A stretch of DNA of 35,465 nt, taken from NCBI GenBank assembly GCA_944386095.1, contig CALWZU010000099.1:1-35465 (forward strand), in the 5' to 3' direction. Origin of the DNA: an uncultured Clostridia bacterium (GTDB lineage: Bacteria; Bacillota; Clostridia; Peptostreptococcales; Anaerovoracaceae). The notes under the pieces are model-generated. The model was not told where the DNA came from, searched no databases, and saw only the letters and a program-made list of their open reading frames with translations. A program made the translations under genes and the position numbers. Position 1 is the stretch's first letter. The number at the start of each line of letters is the position of its first letter. Positions 1 to 8,263 of the stretch are shown one piece after another.

Positions 1-2
1 GG

Positions 3-302
3 ACCGCTTTTTTCATAACGCCGCTTTTGCTTTTATGCGGATTTTTGCATTATTATACGAAGGGACTTGGGATCCATGAGGATAAGATCAGCATAGCCCA
101 GGGGCTTTTTCAAAAAACCACGATCACCATCGATTATCATAAGCTGCAAAATCTCAGGCGGAAAAGCGGGCCGGTTTCCAAGGCCCTGGGCCTGGAAAAG
201 GGACAGGTGATCATTTTATCCGATCGGAATCACAGAAAGAATTTTATCGGCTATTATCCCAGGGAACGGTTTTGGAGGATCTGGGAGAAAATGCTGGGGT
301 AA
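3..302 (+). CDS. PH-domain membrane protein (YdbS/YdbT-like), 3' part only
   Basis: The reading frame is open from the left edge, so the gene starts outside the window and only about 99 C-terminal residues are visible. The first residues are hydrophobic and look like the end of a membrane segment. Then comes a pattern typical of bacterial PH (bPH2, formerly DUF304) domains: a short strand, 'GLGIHEDKISIAQGLF', a 'TTITIDYHKLQNLRR' strand, and a later 'KALGLEKGQVIIL' strand. Proteins of this type are small membrane proteins of unclear function. The family call rests on pattern only. The stop codon lies just before a hairpin that serves the opposite strand. Confidence 0.5.
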   Translation, partial: TAFFITPLLLLCGFLHYYTKGLGIHEDKISIAQGLFQKTTITIDYHKLQNLRRKSGPVSKALGLEKGQVIILSDRNHRKNFIGYYPRERFWRIWEKMLG

Positions 303-308
303 AAAAAT

Positions 309-331
309 CCCCGAAGCAAACTGCTTCGGGG
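309..331 (-). terminator. Rho-independent terminator of the cold-shock gene
   Basis: A perfect 10-bp inverted repeat (309-318 with 322-331, loop of 3) is followed on the minus strand by a T-rich run (308-300). On the plus strand no T tract follows, so it serves the minus-strand cold-shock gene that ends about 85 bases away. Confidence 0.75.
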
Positions 332-414
332 CAAAAACCTGCGAGAGGGGCTTTAGGCGACGCCTGAGGGAGCCGGACCCGTATGTTTTAAAATACGCCT
401 TGGGAAAGGGGCGC

Positions 415-627
415 TTACAGGGCGCAGACGTTAACGGCTCTGAATTTTCCGCTGTTTCTGGGGTCGGGCTCTGTTTCGAAGCTGACCTTTTGCCCTTCGT
501 TGAGGGTTTTGTAGCCGTCTGCTACGATGGAGGAGAAATGAACGAAAACATCGTCTCCGCCGTTGTCGTTGGAAATGAATCCAAATCCTTTTTCCGCGTT
601 AAACCATTTTACTGTACCTGTGTTCAT
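415..627 (-). CDS. cspA: Cold-shock protein, CspA/CspB family
   Basis: A 70-residue single cold-shock domain, the usual length of the family. It has both RNA-binding motifs: RNP1 as KGFGFI and RNP2 as VFVHF. Such proteins bind single-stranded RNA or DNA, melt RNA structure at low temperature and can act as transcription antiterminators. The start at 627 is chosen because an AGGAGGT ribosome binding site (634-640) lies at ideal distance; the frame stays open further upstream but without a start signal. The gene stands alone, with its own terminator and a long structured leader (688-744). Family assignment is firm; the symbol is the generic one. Confidence 0.95.
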   Translation of the reverse strand: MNTGTVKWFNAEKGFGFISNDNGGDDVFVHFSSIVADGYKTLNEGQKVSFETEPDPRNSGKFRAVNVCAL

Positions 628-682
628 CTGGGTACCTCCTACTAAAATTTGTATCTTCAGAACAGACCGTTTCCCCCTTAAG

Positions 683-744
683 AAAAAACTCACATGTTTT
701 TGTAAACCATCTTAAAGGACAATGACTTACAAAAACATGTGAGT
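683..744 (-). promoter_or_regulatory. Terminator-like hairpin in the cold-shock gene leader
   Basis: An 18-bp perfect inverted repeat (688-705 with 727-744, spacer of 21) lies between the cold-shock start codon and its probable promoter. On the minus strand the stem is followed at once by six T residues (688-683), the form of an intrinsic terminator. No minus-strand gene lies upstream, so it appears to act on the leader of the cold-shock gene itself. A possible -10 box TATACT (minus, 766-761) would start the transcript about ten bases before the stem; no good -35 box was found. Confidence 0.6.
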
Positions 745-817
745 ACAAATCCGCTCATGTAGTATACAAGGGCATTGTAACATGGAATGCTGAAAAAGTA
801 AAGATTTTCCGGCTCTT

Positions 818-853
818 TTTTTGTCGACCGTCAAAATTCTTTTTCGACAAAAA
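818..853. repeat. 10-bp inverted repeat in the intergenic region
   Basis: TTTTTGTCGA (818-827) and TCGACAAAAA (844-853) form a perfect inverted repeat with a 16-base spacer, between the divergent cold-shock gene and the three-gene operon. It may be an operator; no T tract suggests termination. Confidence 0.35.
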
Positions 854-928
854 TCCTCAGGCAGGCCTGTTAAAAAGGGAGCAAAAAACGATCCTCCATG
901 AAAAAGGGTTTTGTCTTAGGGGTCAGGA

Positions 929-957
929 TTGGCAAGGACATTTGGGAATGATAAAAT
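929..957 (+). promoter_or_regulatory. Sigma-A-type promoter of the three-gene operon
   Basis: TTGGCA (929-934), a 17-base spacer, and TAAAAT (952-957) with an extended -10 TG at 949-950. The expected start of transcription is near 964, leaving a leader of about 80 bases. Confidence 0.7.
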
Positions 958-1043
958 AAAAGAAAATCATGAGAGGCTGAAACGGCTTTTCGCATGGGTG
1001 GCGGAACGGGAAAAGGCTCCGGCGTCAGGGAAAAGAGGTGGCT

Positions 1044-4000
1044 ATGAACAGAAAACCAGAAAAAAAACGATACGCCCAGTTTATGCAGGCTTTAGGGAAA
1101 AGACAGATCCTGCATCAGCTGCAGATGAGTAAAAAAGCCCTGGCTTTGATGATCCGGGAGGATGACTGGCAGGGCAGGTCGGAAGGCCTGTTGGGAGAAA
1201 ATGGCCGGTATTCCTGCCGTAAGGTGATCCAGGCCTTCCAGGATTCGGCGGAGCGCCTGTGTCCCCGGCCTCCGGAGGGATGGGCGGAATTTTGTTACCG
1301 GTATGGAGAGGATCTTTTATTCCCGGATCCGGAATTTTCCAAAAGCCGCAAAACCTACGGCCCCGGCGCTCTTTTGCTTTTGGCTGTTTTGCAAACCCTT
1401 CTGAGGGAAGAAAGGGAAGAGGCGGCCTTTGACTGGCGGCTGGATTTTTCCTTTTGCAGTGAAGAGGAAGCGGCTCAGGGAGAATGCGCCCGGGAATACG
1501 CTCTTTTGATGGAGCGCTTTCAGGAGGAATTTGTGTATGAAATCCTCCGGCTGGGCGGGGAAGTTACACCCTATCAAACCCTCAGCCATATCGGCGGGGT
1601 CCATTACGTGGCGATGCACATGGCAAGAGCGCTTTTGCGCAAAGGTGTAAAGGTGGACCTGGCTCTGATTTCCGGAGCGGCCCTGATTCACGATATCGGA
1701 AAGCTGGGCTGCAAGCCGGGGGAAAGGGTTCCCTATCTGCATTATTACTATACGGATCATTGGTGCAAAAACAGGGAGCTGAAAAGCATCGGCCACATCG
1801 CCGCCAACCATTCCACCTGGGATTTGGAGGTAGAAAACCTGCAGGTGGAATCCCTTCTTTTAATATACGCGGATTTTCGGGTCAAGCAGAGCTTTGATGA
1901 AAATAGAAAGGAAATATCGCAGATTTTTACCCTTTCAGAATCCTTCGATGTGATCCTGAAAAAGCTTGACAATGTAGACCAGGCAAAGCGGCAGCGTTAT
2001 GAATTTGTGTATACCAAGCTCCATGATTTCCAGGATTACATGGAAAGCCTGGGAGTGGATATTTCTTTGTCCGGAAAGCCGGTAAAGGCCCGGGAAAAAC
2101 GGGATATAGCCCTGCAAAGCCCTTCTCAGGCGGTAGAAACTCTGAAGCTTTTGGGAGTGGAGCATAACATCGAGGTGATGCACAGGCTCAGCAGTGAAAA
2201 AACCTTCGCCAATATTCTGGAGGCGGCAAGAAGCGAAAAAAAATGGAAAAACATCCGGGCCTATATCAACGTTTTTGAGGAATATTTTACTTATCTGAAC
2301 TCCCGGCAGAAAATCCAGACCCTGGATTTCCTTTATGAGCTTTTGATGCATCATCAGGGGGACATCCGGCGTCAGGCGGCGGGACTGATGGGAAACATCA
2401 TCGCGCATTTCAACGAGGGCTATAAAAAGGAGCTCCCGGCGGACGCCCTTCCGGAATCCGATGATGATACCGCTTTGCATATGTGGCAGACCTATCTTGA
2501 CATGATGATTTTTCCCGACCATAAGCTGACCGGCCAGCACAAAAGCTGGATCGGCTATACTCTGAAGGTCGTGATTTCCTCGGTGATGGAGCATTGCGCT
2601 TTCGATGACAGGAAGCTGTATCTGGATGTGTTGTTTTCTTATTATCAGCATCCGGAAAAAATGAAGGAGGCTACCGCCTTTGTTCTTTTGGACGCCGCAG
2701 CGGATCTGCCCCTTGTCCTTTGCGACAGCTCGCAGCTGGGGCTTCTGAGGGGACTGTGCCTGCAAAGCGCCCTTTCAGAGCGGATCGACCTGAAGGCGGC
2801 TTCTCTCAGAGCCATGACCCATATGGCAAAATCTCTGGAGGGCGGGCAAACCGAAGACCTCAGAGCGTTTGTCCGGCAATTTGACCCGGGAAAGCAGCCC
2901 TGTCTGATTTTTTTGAAAGCCGGACTGTGGGAGGCCCTTTTCCCGGAGACGGAGGAAATCCGCCAGATGAGACGAAGCCTGGACAGGGGCGACATCGTTT
3001 CGGAGATTTTTCTGGACAATTTGAAAACGGCCACTCCATGGATCGTCAAATCCGTAAATATCCAGATCCTTTTAGACCAGATACAGCGGGGTCAGAAGGA
3101 GCATCTGCTGCACATCGCCACTCATTTTTCCAATCTGATCAAGGTCAGCGAACGGGTGGTGGTCCGTCATGACGCCGGCGCCGGCCTTTTGCAGATCGGG
3201 CCTTATCTGACCTTGGATCAGCGAAATGAAATCGCCGTAGAGCTGACCAAGGGCCTGGAGGTGGGAGAATATGAGTTTTCAAAATATATACCCCAGTATT
3301 TGGGGGTTTTCGCCTTATGGCTGCATCCCAAGGAACTGGATGAGCTGATCGGACGCCTGGAGGAGCTTCTGTCGAGCTCCAGCGATCAGATCGTTTCGGT
3401 GAGCCTGGGAACGGTAGGATATTTGCTGCAAAATTACGCGTCCTATGGGAAGCGGTTTTCTCTTGACAGGGAAAGCTGTGAAAAAAGGCAGGACAGGCTT
3501 TTAGGCATGCTTTTAAAGGGACTTGCCAGCTACCGGGAAACCGTTCGTCAGGAGGCTCTTTTGGTGTTCGGCCAGGGCTTGTTTGCTTCCCCTGTACTCA
3601 CTCCCGAGGAAAAGGCGGATATTTTTAAGCGGTGTTTTAAAAAAGCCCTGTTTTTGATCTGCGAGCATCAGAAGGGAGGGCTGTCCTTTTTCTACCGGGC
3701 GGCGGCTCTGAATCATATTTACCGTTTTCTGACCGATCAGATGATCCGGCGGGGCGGGTTTCGCTTTTCTCATCGAAGCCGGATCGCGTTTTTCCCCGGA
3801 ACCTTTGATCCTTTTACCCTTTCTCACAAGGGAATCGCCCAGGCGATCCGAGATATGGGCTTTGAGGTGATGCTGGCGGTAGATGAGTTTTCCTGGTCGA
3901 AAAAGACCCAGCCCAAGCTGATCCGCCGTCAGATCGTCAGCATGTCTGTGGCCGATGAGTTTCACATCCATTTGTTTCCCGACGCCGTTTCCATCAATCT

Positions 4001-5897
4001 GGCCAATCCGGAGGATCTGAAAAAGCTTCGGGCCATGTTCCCGGAGGATGAGGTTTATGTGGTGGTGGGAAGCGATGTGGTGGCCAATGCTTCTGCTTAC
4101 CGGGCGCCGGATACGCCCTATTCCATTCACCACTTCAACCATATCGTGTTCTGGCGGGCGGGGAGCCTGGAGGAGGAAGTGGAGCTTTCAGAGGAGGCCC
4201 TTTCCCGGATCGACGGCAAGGTCATCGAGCTGTCTCTGCCTGTGCATCTGGAGGATATCAGCTCTACCAGGATCCGGGAAAATATCGATCTGAACCGGGA
4301 CATTTCCAATCTGATCGATCCTTCCGCCCAGGAATTCATCTATCAAAACAGCCTTTATCTTCGGGAACCTCAATATAAGCAGGTGCTTTTGTCAAAGGAC
4401 ATCGTGTTTGAATGGATCGAAAAACCCAATGCGGTGATGCTGGACCGGCTTTTCGGGGCAGTTCTTTCCCGGGATCAGGACGATTACCGGCTCAGCCGGA
4501 GCGTACTGGAGCAGGGCGACAGTCTGGTGGTGATGAAAACAGAAACGGGGGGAGATAAAACCGCAGGCTTTGCCACTTTCCGAAAAACCGGCTACAGCGA
4601 TCTTCTGGGGCAGCTGAAGGACTATGAGCTGGTGGAAAAAATACGGGGACAGGTATCGGGAAGACTGCTTTTGATCAGCGGGATCTATGTGGCCGGCTGC
4701 AAGCAGATCGAAGACGGAGCCCAGCTGCTTTTGACAGAAGCTCTGGCAGAGGGCCTGACATCTGACTGTACCTATGGGCTGTTTTATTCCCAGGATTATC
4801 AGGCCCTTGGAGAGGAAACGGAGGATGCGCTGCTGCGGCAGGGCTTTGTCCGGATCCAGTCCCGGGAGCATACTCTGTACCTTGTGAATTTGCAGGCGCC
4901 GGTGGTGCTGATACAGAATCTGGAAACCACCTTCAAGGAACCTTTCGCTTCGGATCCGCAGATCCTGGAGGTGATCGGAAAGGCGCACAGAAGGCTGCAA
5001 AGGGTCATGACAAAGCTGTATCCCGGCAATCTTGTGCTGTCTCTTTCCGCCGGGATCATCCACAGAAGGCTGATCGAAAAGATCACCGATTTAAACGGTG
5101 TACCTCTTACCCCTCTTTTCCCCCGAAAGCTGGGGCCTTACATGTGCGTACCCTTTGGAAAGATCCTGCGTAACAAGGCGGTGCCCAATACCGTCACCAA
5201 GACCCTGCATACCGATAAGGTTTTCCAGCCGGATATCCGCAGTTTTTCCATTGAGGCGTATCCCTACTATTCCCCCCTTGCCAACCAGATCCGCACCATT
5301 CATTCCTTTATGCGGCCGGTGATCCTGGTGGATGATCTGCTTCATGCGGGGGCCCGGATACAGGCTCTTAAGCCTCTTTTGGAAAAGGAGGCGATACAGG
5401 TGGAAAGGATTCTGGTGGGCCTGCTTTCCGGAAAGGGCAGGGATCTGATGAGGCTGCAGCAGCTGCCGGTGGACTGCATTTATTATATTCCCAATATGAA
5501 AAAATGGTTTGTGGAGTCCAGCCTGTATCCGTTTATCGGAGGGGATACGGTCCGCAGGGAAAAGGCGCCGGTGGCGGGGCTGATGCCCTCGGTCAATCTG
5601 ATTTTGCCCTACGCTTCTCCGGAATTTCTCCGGCCCTGTTCTCAGGAAGGGATTTTCGACCTGTCCCTTGTGTGCATCGAAAACGCCAGAGATATTTTTC
5701 TTGCGCTGGAAGCCCGGTACCGGACGATTTTCGGCAGAAACCTGACCCTTGGCCGTCTGTCGGAGGCGGTGATTCTGCCTCAGTGCCCGGACAAGGGAAG
5801 CTGTATGAACTACGACGCCGGCGTCGCCGCTTCGGTATATCTGGAAAATGACATAGAAATGCTGCTGCGGGTGCGGCGGCGTTCAGAGGAGGAATAA
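1044..5897 (+). CDS. Giant fusion: HD domain, helical repeats, NadD-like nucleotidyltransferase, PRTase-like domain
   Basis: A 1617-residue cytoplasmic protein of unknown function. Residues 187-256 form an HD phosphohydrolase domain: His187, the HDIGKLG motif with His216-Asp217, His251 and His256. Residues about 300-900 are helix-rich and look like HEAT-type repeats. At 919-930, GTFDPFTLSHKG matches the nucleotide-binding (H/T)xGH signature of the NadD/cytidylyltransferase superfamily with the Gly as Ser; ISSTRIR at 1072-1078 matches the second motif. Residues about 1110-1250 could be acetyltransferase-like (weak). Residues about 1290-1520 resemble a phosphoribosyltransferase, with the PRPP-loop-like VILVDDLLHAGA at 1426-1437. 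The start at 1044 has GAGGTGG just upstream; GTG at 1038 overlaps that site. HD and NadD also pair in the nadD-yqeK arrangement, so a role in dinucleotide metabolism is inferred, not shown. Confidence 0.85.
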   Translation: MNRKPEKKRYAQFMQALGKRQILHQLQMSKKALALMIREDDWQGRSEGLLGENGRYSCRKVIQAFQDSAERLCPRPPEGWAEFCYRYGEDLLFPDPEFSKSRKTYGPGALLLLAVLQTLLREEREEAAFDWRLDFSFCSEEEAAQGECAREYALLMERFQEEFVYEILRLGGEVTPYQTLSHIGGVHYVAMHMARALLRKGVKVDLALISGAALIHDIGKLGCKPGERVPYLHYYYTDHWCKNRELKSIGHIAANHSTWDLEVENLQVESLLLIYADFRVKQSFDENRKEISQIFTLSESFDVILKKLDNVDQAKRQRYEFVYTKLHDFQDYMESLGVDISLSGKPVKAREKRDIALQSPSQAVETLKLLGVEHNIEVMHRLSSEKTFANILEAARSEKKWKNIRAYINVFEEYFTYLNSRQKIQTLDFLYELLMHHQGDIRRQAAGLMGNIIAHFNEGYKKELPADALPESDDDTALHMWQTYLDMMIFPDHKLTGQHKSWIGYTLKVVISSVMEHCAFDDRKLYLDVLFSYYQHPEKMKEATAFVLLDAAADLPLVLCDSSQLGLLRGLCLQSALSERIDLKAASLRAMTHMAKSLEGGQTEDLRAFVRQFDPGKQPCLIFLKAGLWEALFPETEEIRQMRRSLDRGDIVSEIFLDNLKTATPWIVKSVNIQILLDQIQRGQKEHLLHIATHFSNLIKVSERVVVRHDAGAGLLQIGPYLTLDQRNEIAVELTKGLEVGEYEFSKYIPQYLGVFALWLHPKELDELIGRLEELLSSSSDQIVSVSLGTVGYLLQNYASYGKRFSLDRESCEKRQDRLLGMLLKGLASYRETVRQEALLVFGQGLFASPVLTPEEKADIFKRCFKKALFLICEHQKGGLSFFYRAAALNHIYRFLTDQMIRRGGFRFSHRSRIAFFPGTFDPFTLSHKGIAQAIRDMGFEVMLAVDEFSWSKKTQPKLIRRQIVSMSVADEFHIHLFPDAVSINLANPEDLKKLRAMFPEDEVYVVVGSDVVANASAYRAPDTPYSIHHFNHIVFWRAGSLEEEVELSEEALSRIDGKVIELSLPVHLEDISSTRIRENIDLNRDISNLIDPSAQEFIYQNSLYLREPQYKQVLLSKDIVFEWIEKPNAVMLDRLFGAVLSRDQDDYRLSRSVLEQGDSLVVMKTETGGDKTAGFATFRKTGYSDLLGQLKDYELVEKIRGQVSGRLLLISGIYVAGCKQIEDGAQLLLTEALAEGLTSDCTYGLFYSQDYQALGEETEDALLRQGFVRIQSREHTLYLVNLQAPVVLIQNLETTFKEPFASDPQILEVIGKAHRRLQRVMTKLYPGNLVLSLSAGIIHRRLIEKITDLNGVPLTPLFPRKLGPYMCVPFGKILRNKAVPNTVTKTLHTDKVFQPDIRSFSIEAYPYYSPLANQIRTIHSFMRPVILVDDLLHAGARIQALKPLLEKEAIQVERILVGLLSGKGRDLMRLQQLPVDCIYYIPNMKKWFVESSLYPFIGGDTVRREKAPVAGLMPSVNLILPYASPEFLRPCSQEGIFDLSLVCIENARDIFLALEARYRTIFGRNLTLGRLSEAVILPQCPDKGSCMNYDAGVAASVYLENDIEMLLRVRRRSEEE

Positions 5898-5901
5898 AAG
5901 C

Positions 5902-7188
5902 ATGTACTGGGAAATCGTGCAAAAAGGACCGGGGGGCAAACCGGCCTTTTGCTGGCTGTATGAGGCGGATCCTCAAAAAACAAGGAGCATGTTTCCCCTG
6001 AGCCGGAACCTTTCCGTTGCCCTCCGGCAAATGGCCCAGCAGGAGGAGGGGGCGTTTTTACTTAGCGAAACGGAGATGGAAAAAAGAGAAAAGGATCTTT
6101 CAGGGAGAGAAGGGAGAGACCTCCTTGAGGGGCTCAGCCGGGAAGGGGTGGAGTTGATCAAAAAAGGCCGGAGCTTTGGGGTGAATATCCGCAGCCGGGA
6201 TAATCAGACCCTTTTGGAAAAGGGCTTTCCTCTTATGCAAAAAAAGAAAAAGACCGTCCATATTATGGCGCTGGGAGATGTGGGCGCCACCTTGCTTATG
6301 GGGCTGAGGCTTTTGGGCGGCGGCGTGATCGATGAAATCGGCATATGGGATATGAGAGAGCCTGTCTGCGGGTACTGGGAAAGGGAAATGAACCAGATAT
6401 CGCCGCCCTTTTCCTATGACGCTTTGCCTCCGGTCAGAGCCGTTTCTTTCCAGGCGCTTTTTGACTGCGATGTATTCTTGTTTTGCGCCTCCAAGGGGGT
6501 GCCTGCTTTGGGAAGCCGGGCGGAGGATGTGCGGATGGTCCAGCTTTCGGCCAACGCAAAGCTTGTGGGCCGTTATGCCCGGATGGCCAGAGAGACGGGC
6601 TTTGAGGGGCTTTTCGGCGTGGTAAGCGATCCGGTGGATCCTTTATGCCGGGTAGCGCTGGAAAGAAGCAACCAGGACCAACAGGGCCGGTGGGACGGAA
6701 AGGGGCTTTATCCCCATCAGATCCAGGGCTTTGGCCTTGGGGTCATGAATGCCAGGGCGGCTTATTATGCGAAAAAGGATCCGCGCTTTTCTTCGTTTTT
6801 AACCCAGGGAAGAGCCTTTGGCCCCCATGGGGAAGATCTGGTGATCGCCAATTCCATTGAAGCATACGACGATGCCCTTTCCCGGGAGCTTACGCAGCTG
6901 GCGAAACGGGCCAATCAGGAGATACGGGCCATGGGCTTTAAGCCTTATGTGGCGCCGGCTCTGTCTTCCGGAGCCTTGTCCGTTATTTCGGCCCTTTCGG
7001 GACAATGGCATTATGGTTCGGTATTTCTGGGAGGCGTGTTTATAGGCGTCAATCACCGGCTGACCTGGGCCGGCCCGGAGCCGGAGGCGCTGCCCTTGCC
7101 CCAGGCGCTGCTGGAAAGGATACTCACGGCGGAAAAAGGCCTTCACAGGCTGATTGGAAGAGAGGAGGCAGAAGATGGAAGCATCTGA
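5902..7188 (+). CDS. Diverged lactate/malate-dehydrogenase-fold protein
   Basis: A 428-residue protein starting 4 bases after the fusion gene, with GAGGAGG overlapping that gene's end. Residues 1-115 are unrecognised. From 118 there is a Rossmann fold: GDVGA at 125-129 and an acidic strand end at Asp150. Later landmarks follow the order of L-lactate/malate dehydrogenases: a mobile-loop-like GSR (204-206), VVSDPVD (240-246) in place of the usual NPVD, GLGVMNAR (278-285), and GRAFGPHG (303-310). His309 lies 24 residues after Arg285, the same spacing as His195 and Arg171 in lactate dehydrogenase. The Asp of the relay (three residues before the Arg) is Met282. The fold call is by motif reading; the substrate is unknown and normal dehydrogenase chemistry is doubtful. 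Confidence 0.75.
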   Translation: MYWEIVQKGPGGKPAFCWLYEADPQKTRSMFPLSRNLSVALRQMAQQEEGAFLLSETEMEKREKDLSGREGRDLLEGLSREGVELIKKGRSFGVNIRSRDNQTLLEKGFPLMQKKKKTVHIMALGDVGATLLMGLRLLGGGVIDEIGIWDMREPVCGYWEREMNQISPPFSYDALPPVRAVSFQALFDCDVFLFCASKGVPALGSRAEDVRMVQLSANAKLVGRYARMARETGFEGLFGVVSDPVDPLCRVALERSNQDQQGRWDGKGLYPHQIQGFGLGVMNARAAYYAKKDPRFSSFLTQGRAFGPHGEDLVIANSIEAYDDALSRELTQLAKRANQEIRAMGFKPYVAPALSSGALSVISALSGQWHYGSVFLGGVFIGVNHRLTWAGPEPEALPLPQALLERILTAEKGLHRLIGREEAEDGSI

Positions 7189-8242
7189 GCTTGTGCTGAT
7201 TATGCCCCGGTGTCAGGAAAGAGAAAAAACCCAGCGGATGAGCCGGGTTTTGGCATATGCCTTGCAGGATGCGAGGGTAAGCCGGAAAATCGAGACCGCC
7301 CGGGAGCTTGCGGATCTGAAAGGGAAAAAGCTGCTTTTTGCGGTCATGCTGGGGGAATCGGGCATCAATCTGGAATACTGCTCCATGCTTAAAAGGATCC
7401 GGCTGGAAAAGGATCTGTTTGAAGGCTGTCAGGGAGCCGTTATTGTGGATGGGCTCAGCGAGCTTTTTACAAAATCCGTTTCCAGAAGCCTGGTTCTTGC
7501 GGCTAACCGGGCGGGCTGCGCTTTTATCGGAAGGCCTCTTGTGGAGGGAACCAGATCTCTTGCGAATTTTCATGTTCTGGCGAAGCAGGGAGATACGGAT
7601 CCGCTTCAGGCCTATTTTCATCAGGCCCGGGAACTGGTAGGGCGTCTTTTGGAGCAGCAGCCTCCCTTTTATGAGGATCCGCGTCTTTTGGTGCTGCATG
7701 CCTCCAGCCGGAAAACCTCCAATACCATGGCCCTGTGGGATCTGGTCAAAAAGGAGCTTTCCGGATGGCGGATCCGGGAAATCCCCTTGCGAAACGGCGC
7801 GCTGGTGGATTGCGCCGGCTGCTCCTACACCACCTGTATGTACTTCGGGCAGCAGGGCGGCTGCTTTTACGGCGGCGTCATGGTGGAGGAGGTTTATCCT
7901 GCGGTAATGGAGTGCGATGCCCTTTTGCTTTTATGTCCCAATTACAACGACGCTCTGTCGGCCAATCTCACTGCGTTTATCAACCGGCTGACCGCCTTGT
8001 ACCGGCAAAGGCGCTTTTATGACAAGCGGCTTTACGGCATCGTGGTATCCGGCTATTCCGGCAGCGATCTGATCGCGGAGCAGCTGATCGCGGCTCTTTG
8101 CATGAATAAATCCTTTTATTTGCCCCCGGGCTTTTGTATGATGGAAACCGCCAACGACCCGGGGAGTATTTTAAAGCTACCGGGCATACAGGAAAGGGCC
8201 GGGGCTTTTTCAGAGGCCCTGAAACGGATGAAAAAGGGATAA
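7175..8242 (+). CDS. Flavodoxin-fold (NADPH-dependent FMN reductase-like) protein with Cys cluster
   Basis: A 355-residue protein whose start at 7175 overlaps the end of the previous gene by 14 bases, with GAGGAGG before it; this implies translational coupling. Residues 1-165 are unassigned alpha/beta sequence. From 171 a flavodoxin-like domain begins with the phosphate loop 'LHASSRKTSNT' (174-184), typical of FMN reductases. Cysteines at 213, 216, 221 and 230 sit where iron-sulfur flavoproteins and related flavodoxin-family proteins carry their Cys motif; whether they bind a cluster is not known. A later 'LLLCPNYNDALSANLTAFINR' stretch fits the second flavin-binding segment of this family. 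As the last gene of the operon it may supply reducing power to the other two proteins (inference). Confidence 0.8.
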   Translation: MEASELVLIMPRCQEREKTQRMSRVLAYALQDARVSRKIETARELADLKGKKLLFAVMLGESGINLEYCSMLKRIRLEKDLFEGCQGAVIVDGLSELFTKSVSRSLVLAANRAGCAFIGRPLVEGTRSLANFHVLAKQGDTDPLQAYFHQARELVGRLLEQQPPFYEDPRLLVLHASSRKTSNTMALWDLVKKELSGWRIREIPLRNGALVDCAGCSYTTCMYFGQQGGCFYGGVMVEEVYPAVMECDALLLLCPNYNDALSANLTAFINRLTALYRQRRFYDKRLYGIVVSGYSGSDLIAEQLIAALCMNKSFYLPPGFCMMETANDPGSILKLPGIQERAGAFSEALKRMKKG

Positions 8243-8263
8243 GCGGCTTTTTATGGAAGCCGC
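8243..8263. terminator. Possible terminator between convergent genes
   Basis: A 7-bp stem (8243-8249 with 8257-8263) spans the 8-base gap between the convergent stops of the flavoprotein gene and the helicase gene. The T-rich stretch that follows on the plus strand is weak. Confidence 0.35.

Noticed and set aside
331-414. Possible structured RNA after the cold-shock gene
   Set aside because: Only short stems such as AGGCG/CGCCT; this is explained as the 3' untranslated part before the terminator.
929-1132. A 67-codon plus-strand frame before the giant fusion gene
   Set aside because: Its TTG start coincides with the -35 box of the operon promoter and it overlaps the fusion gene by about 90 bases without a ribosome binding site.
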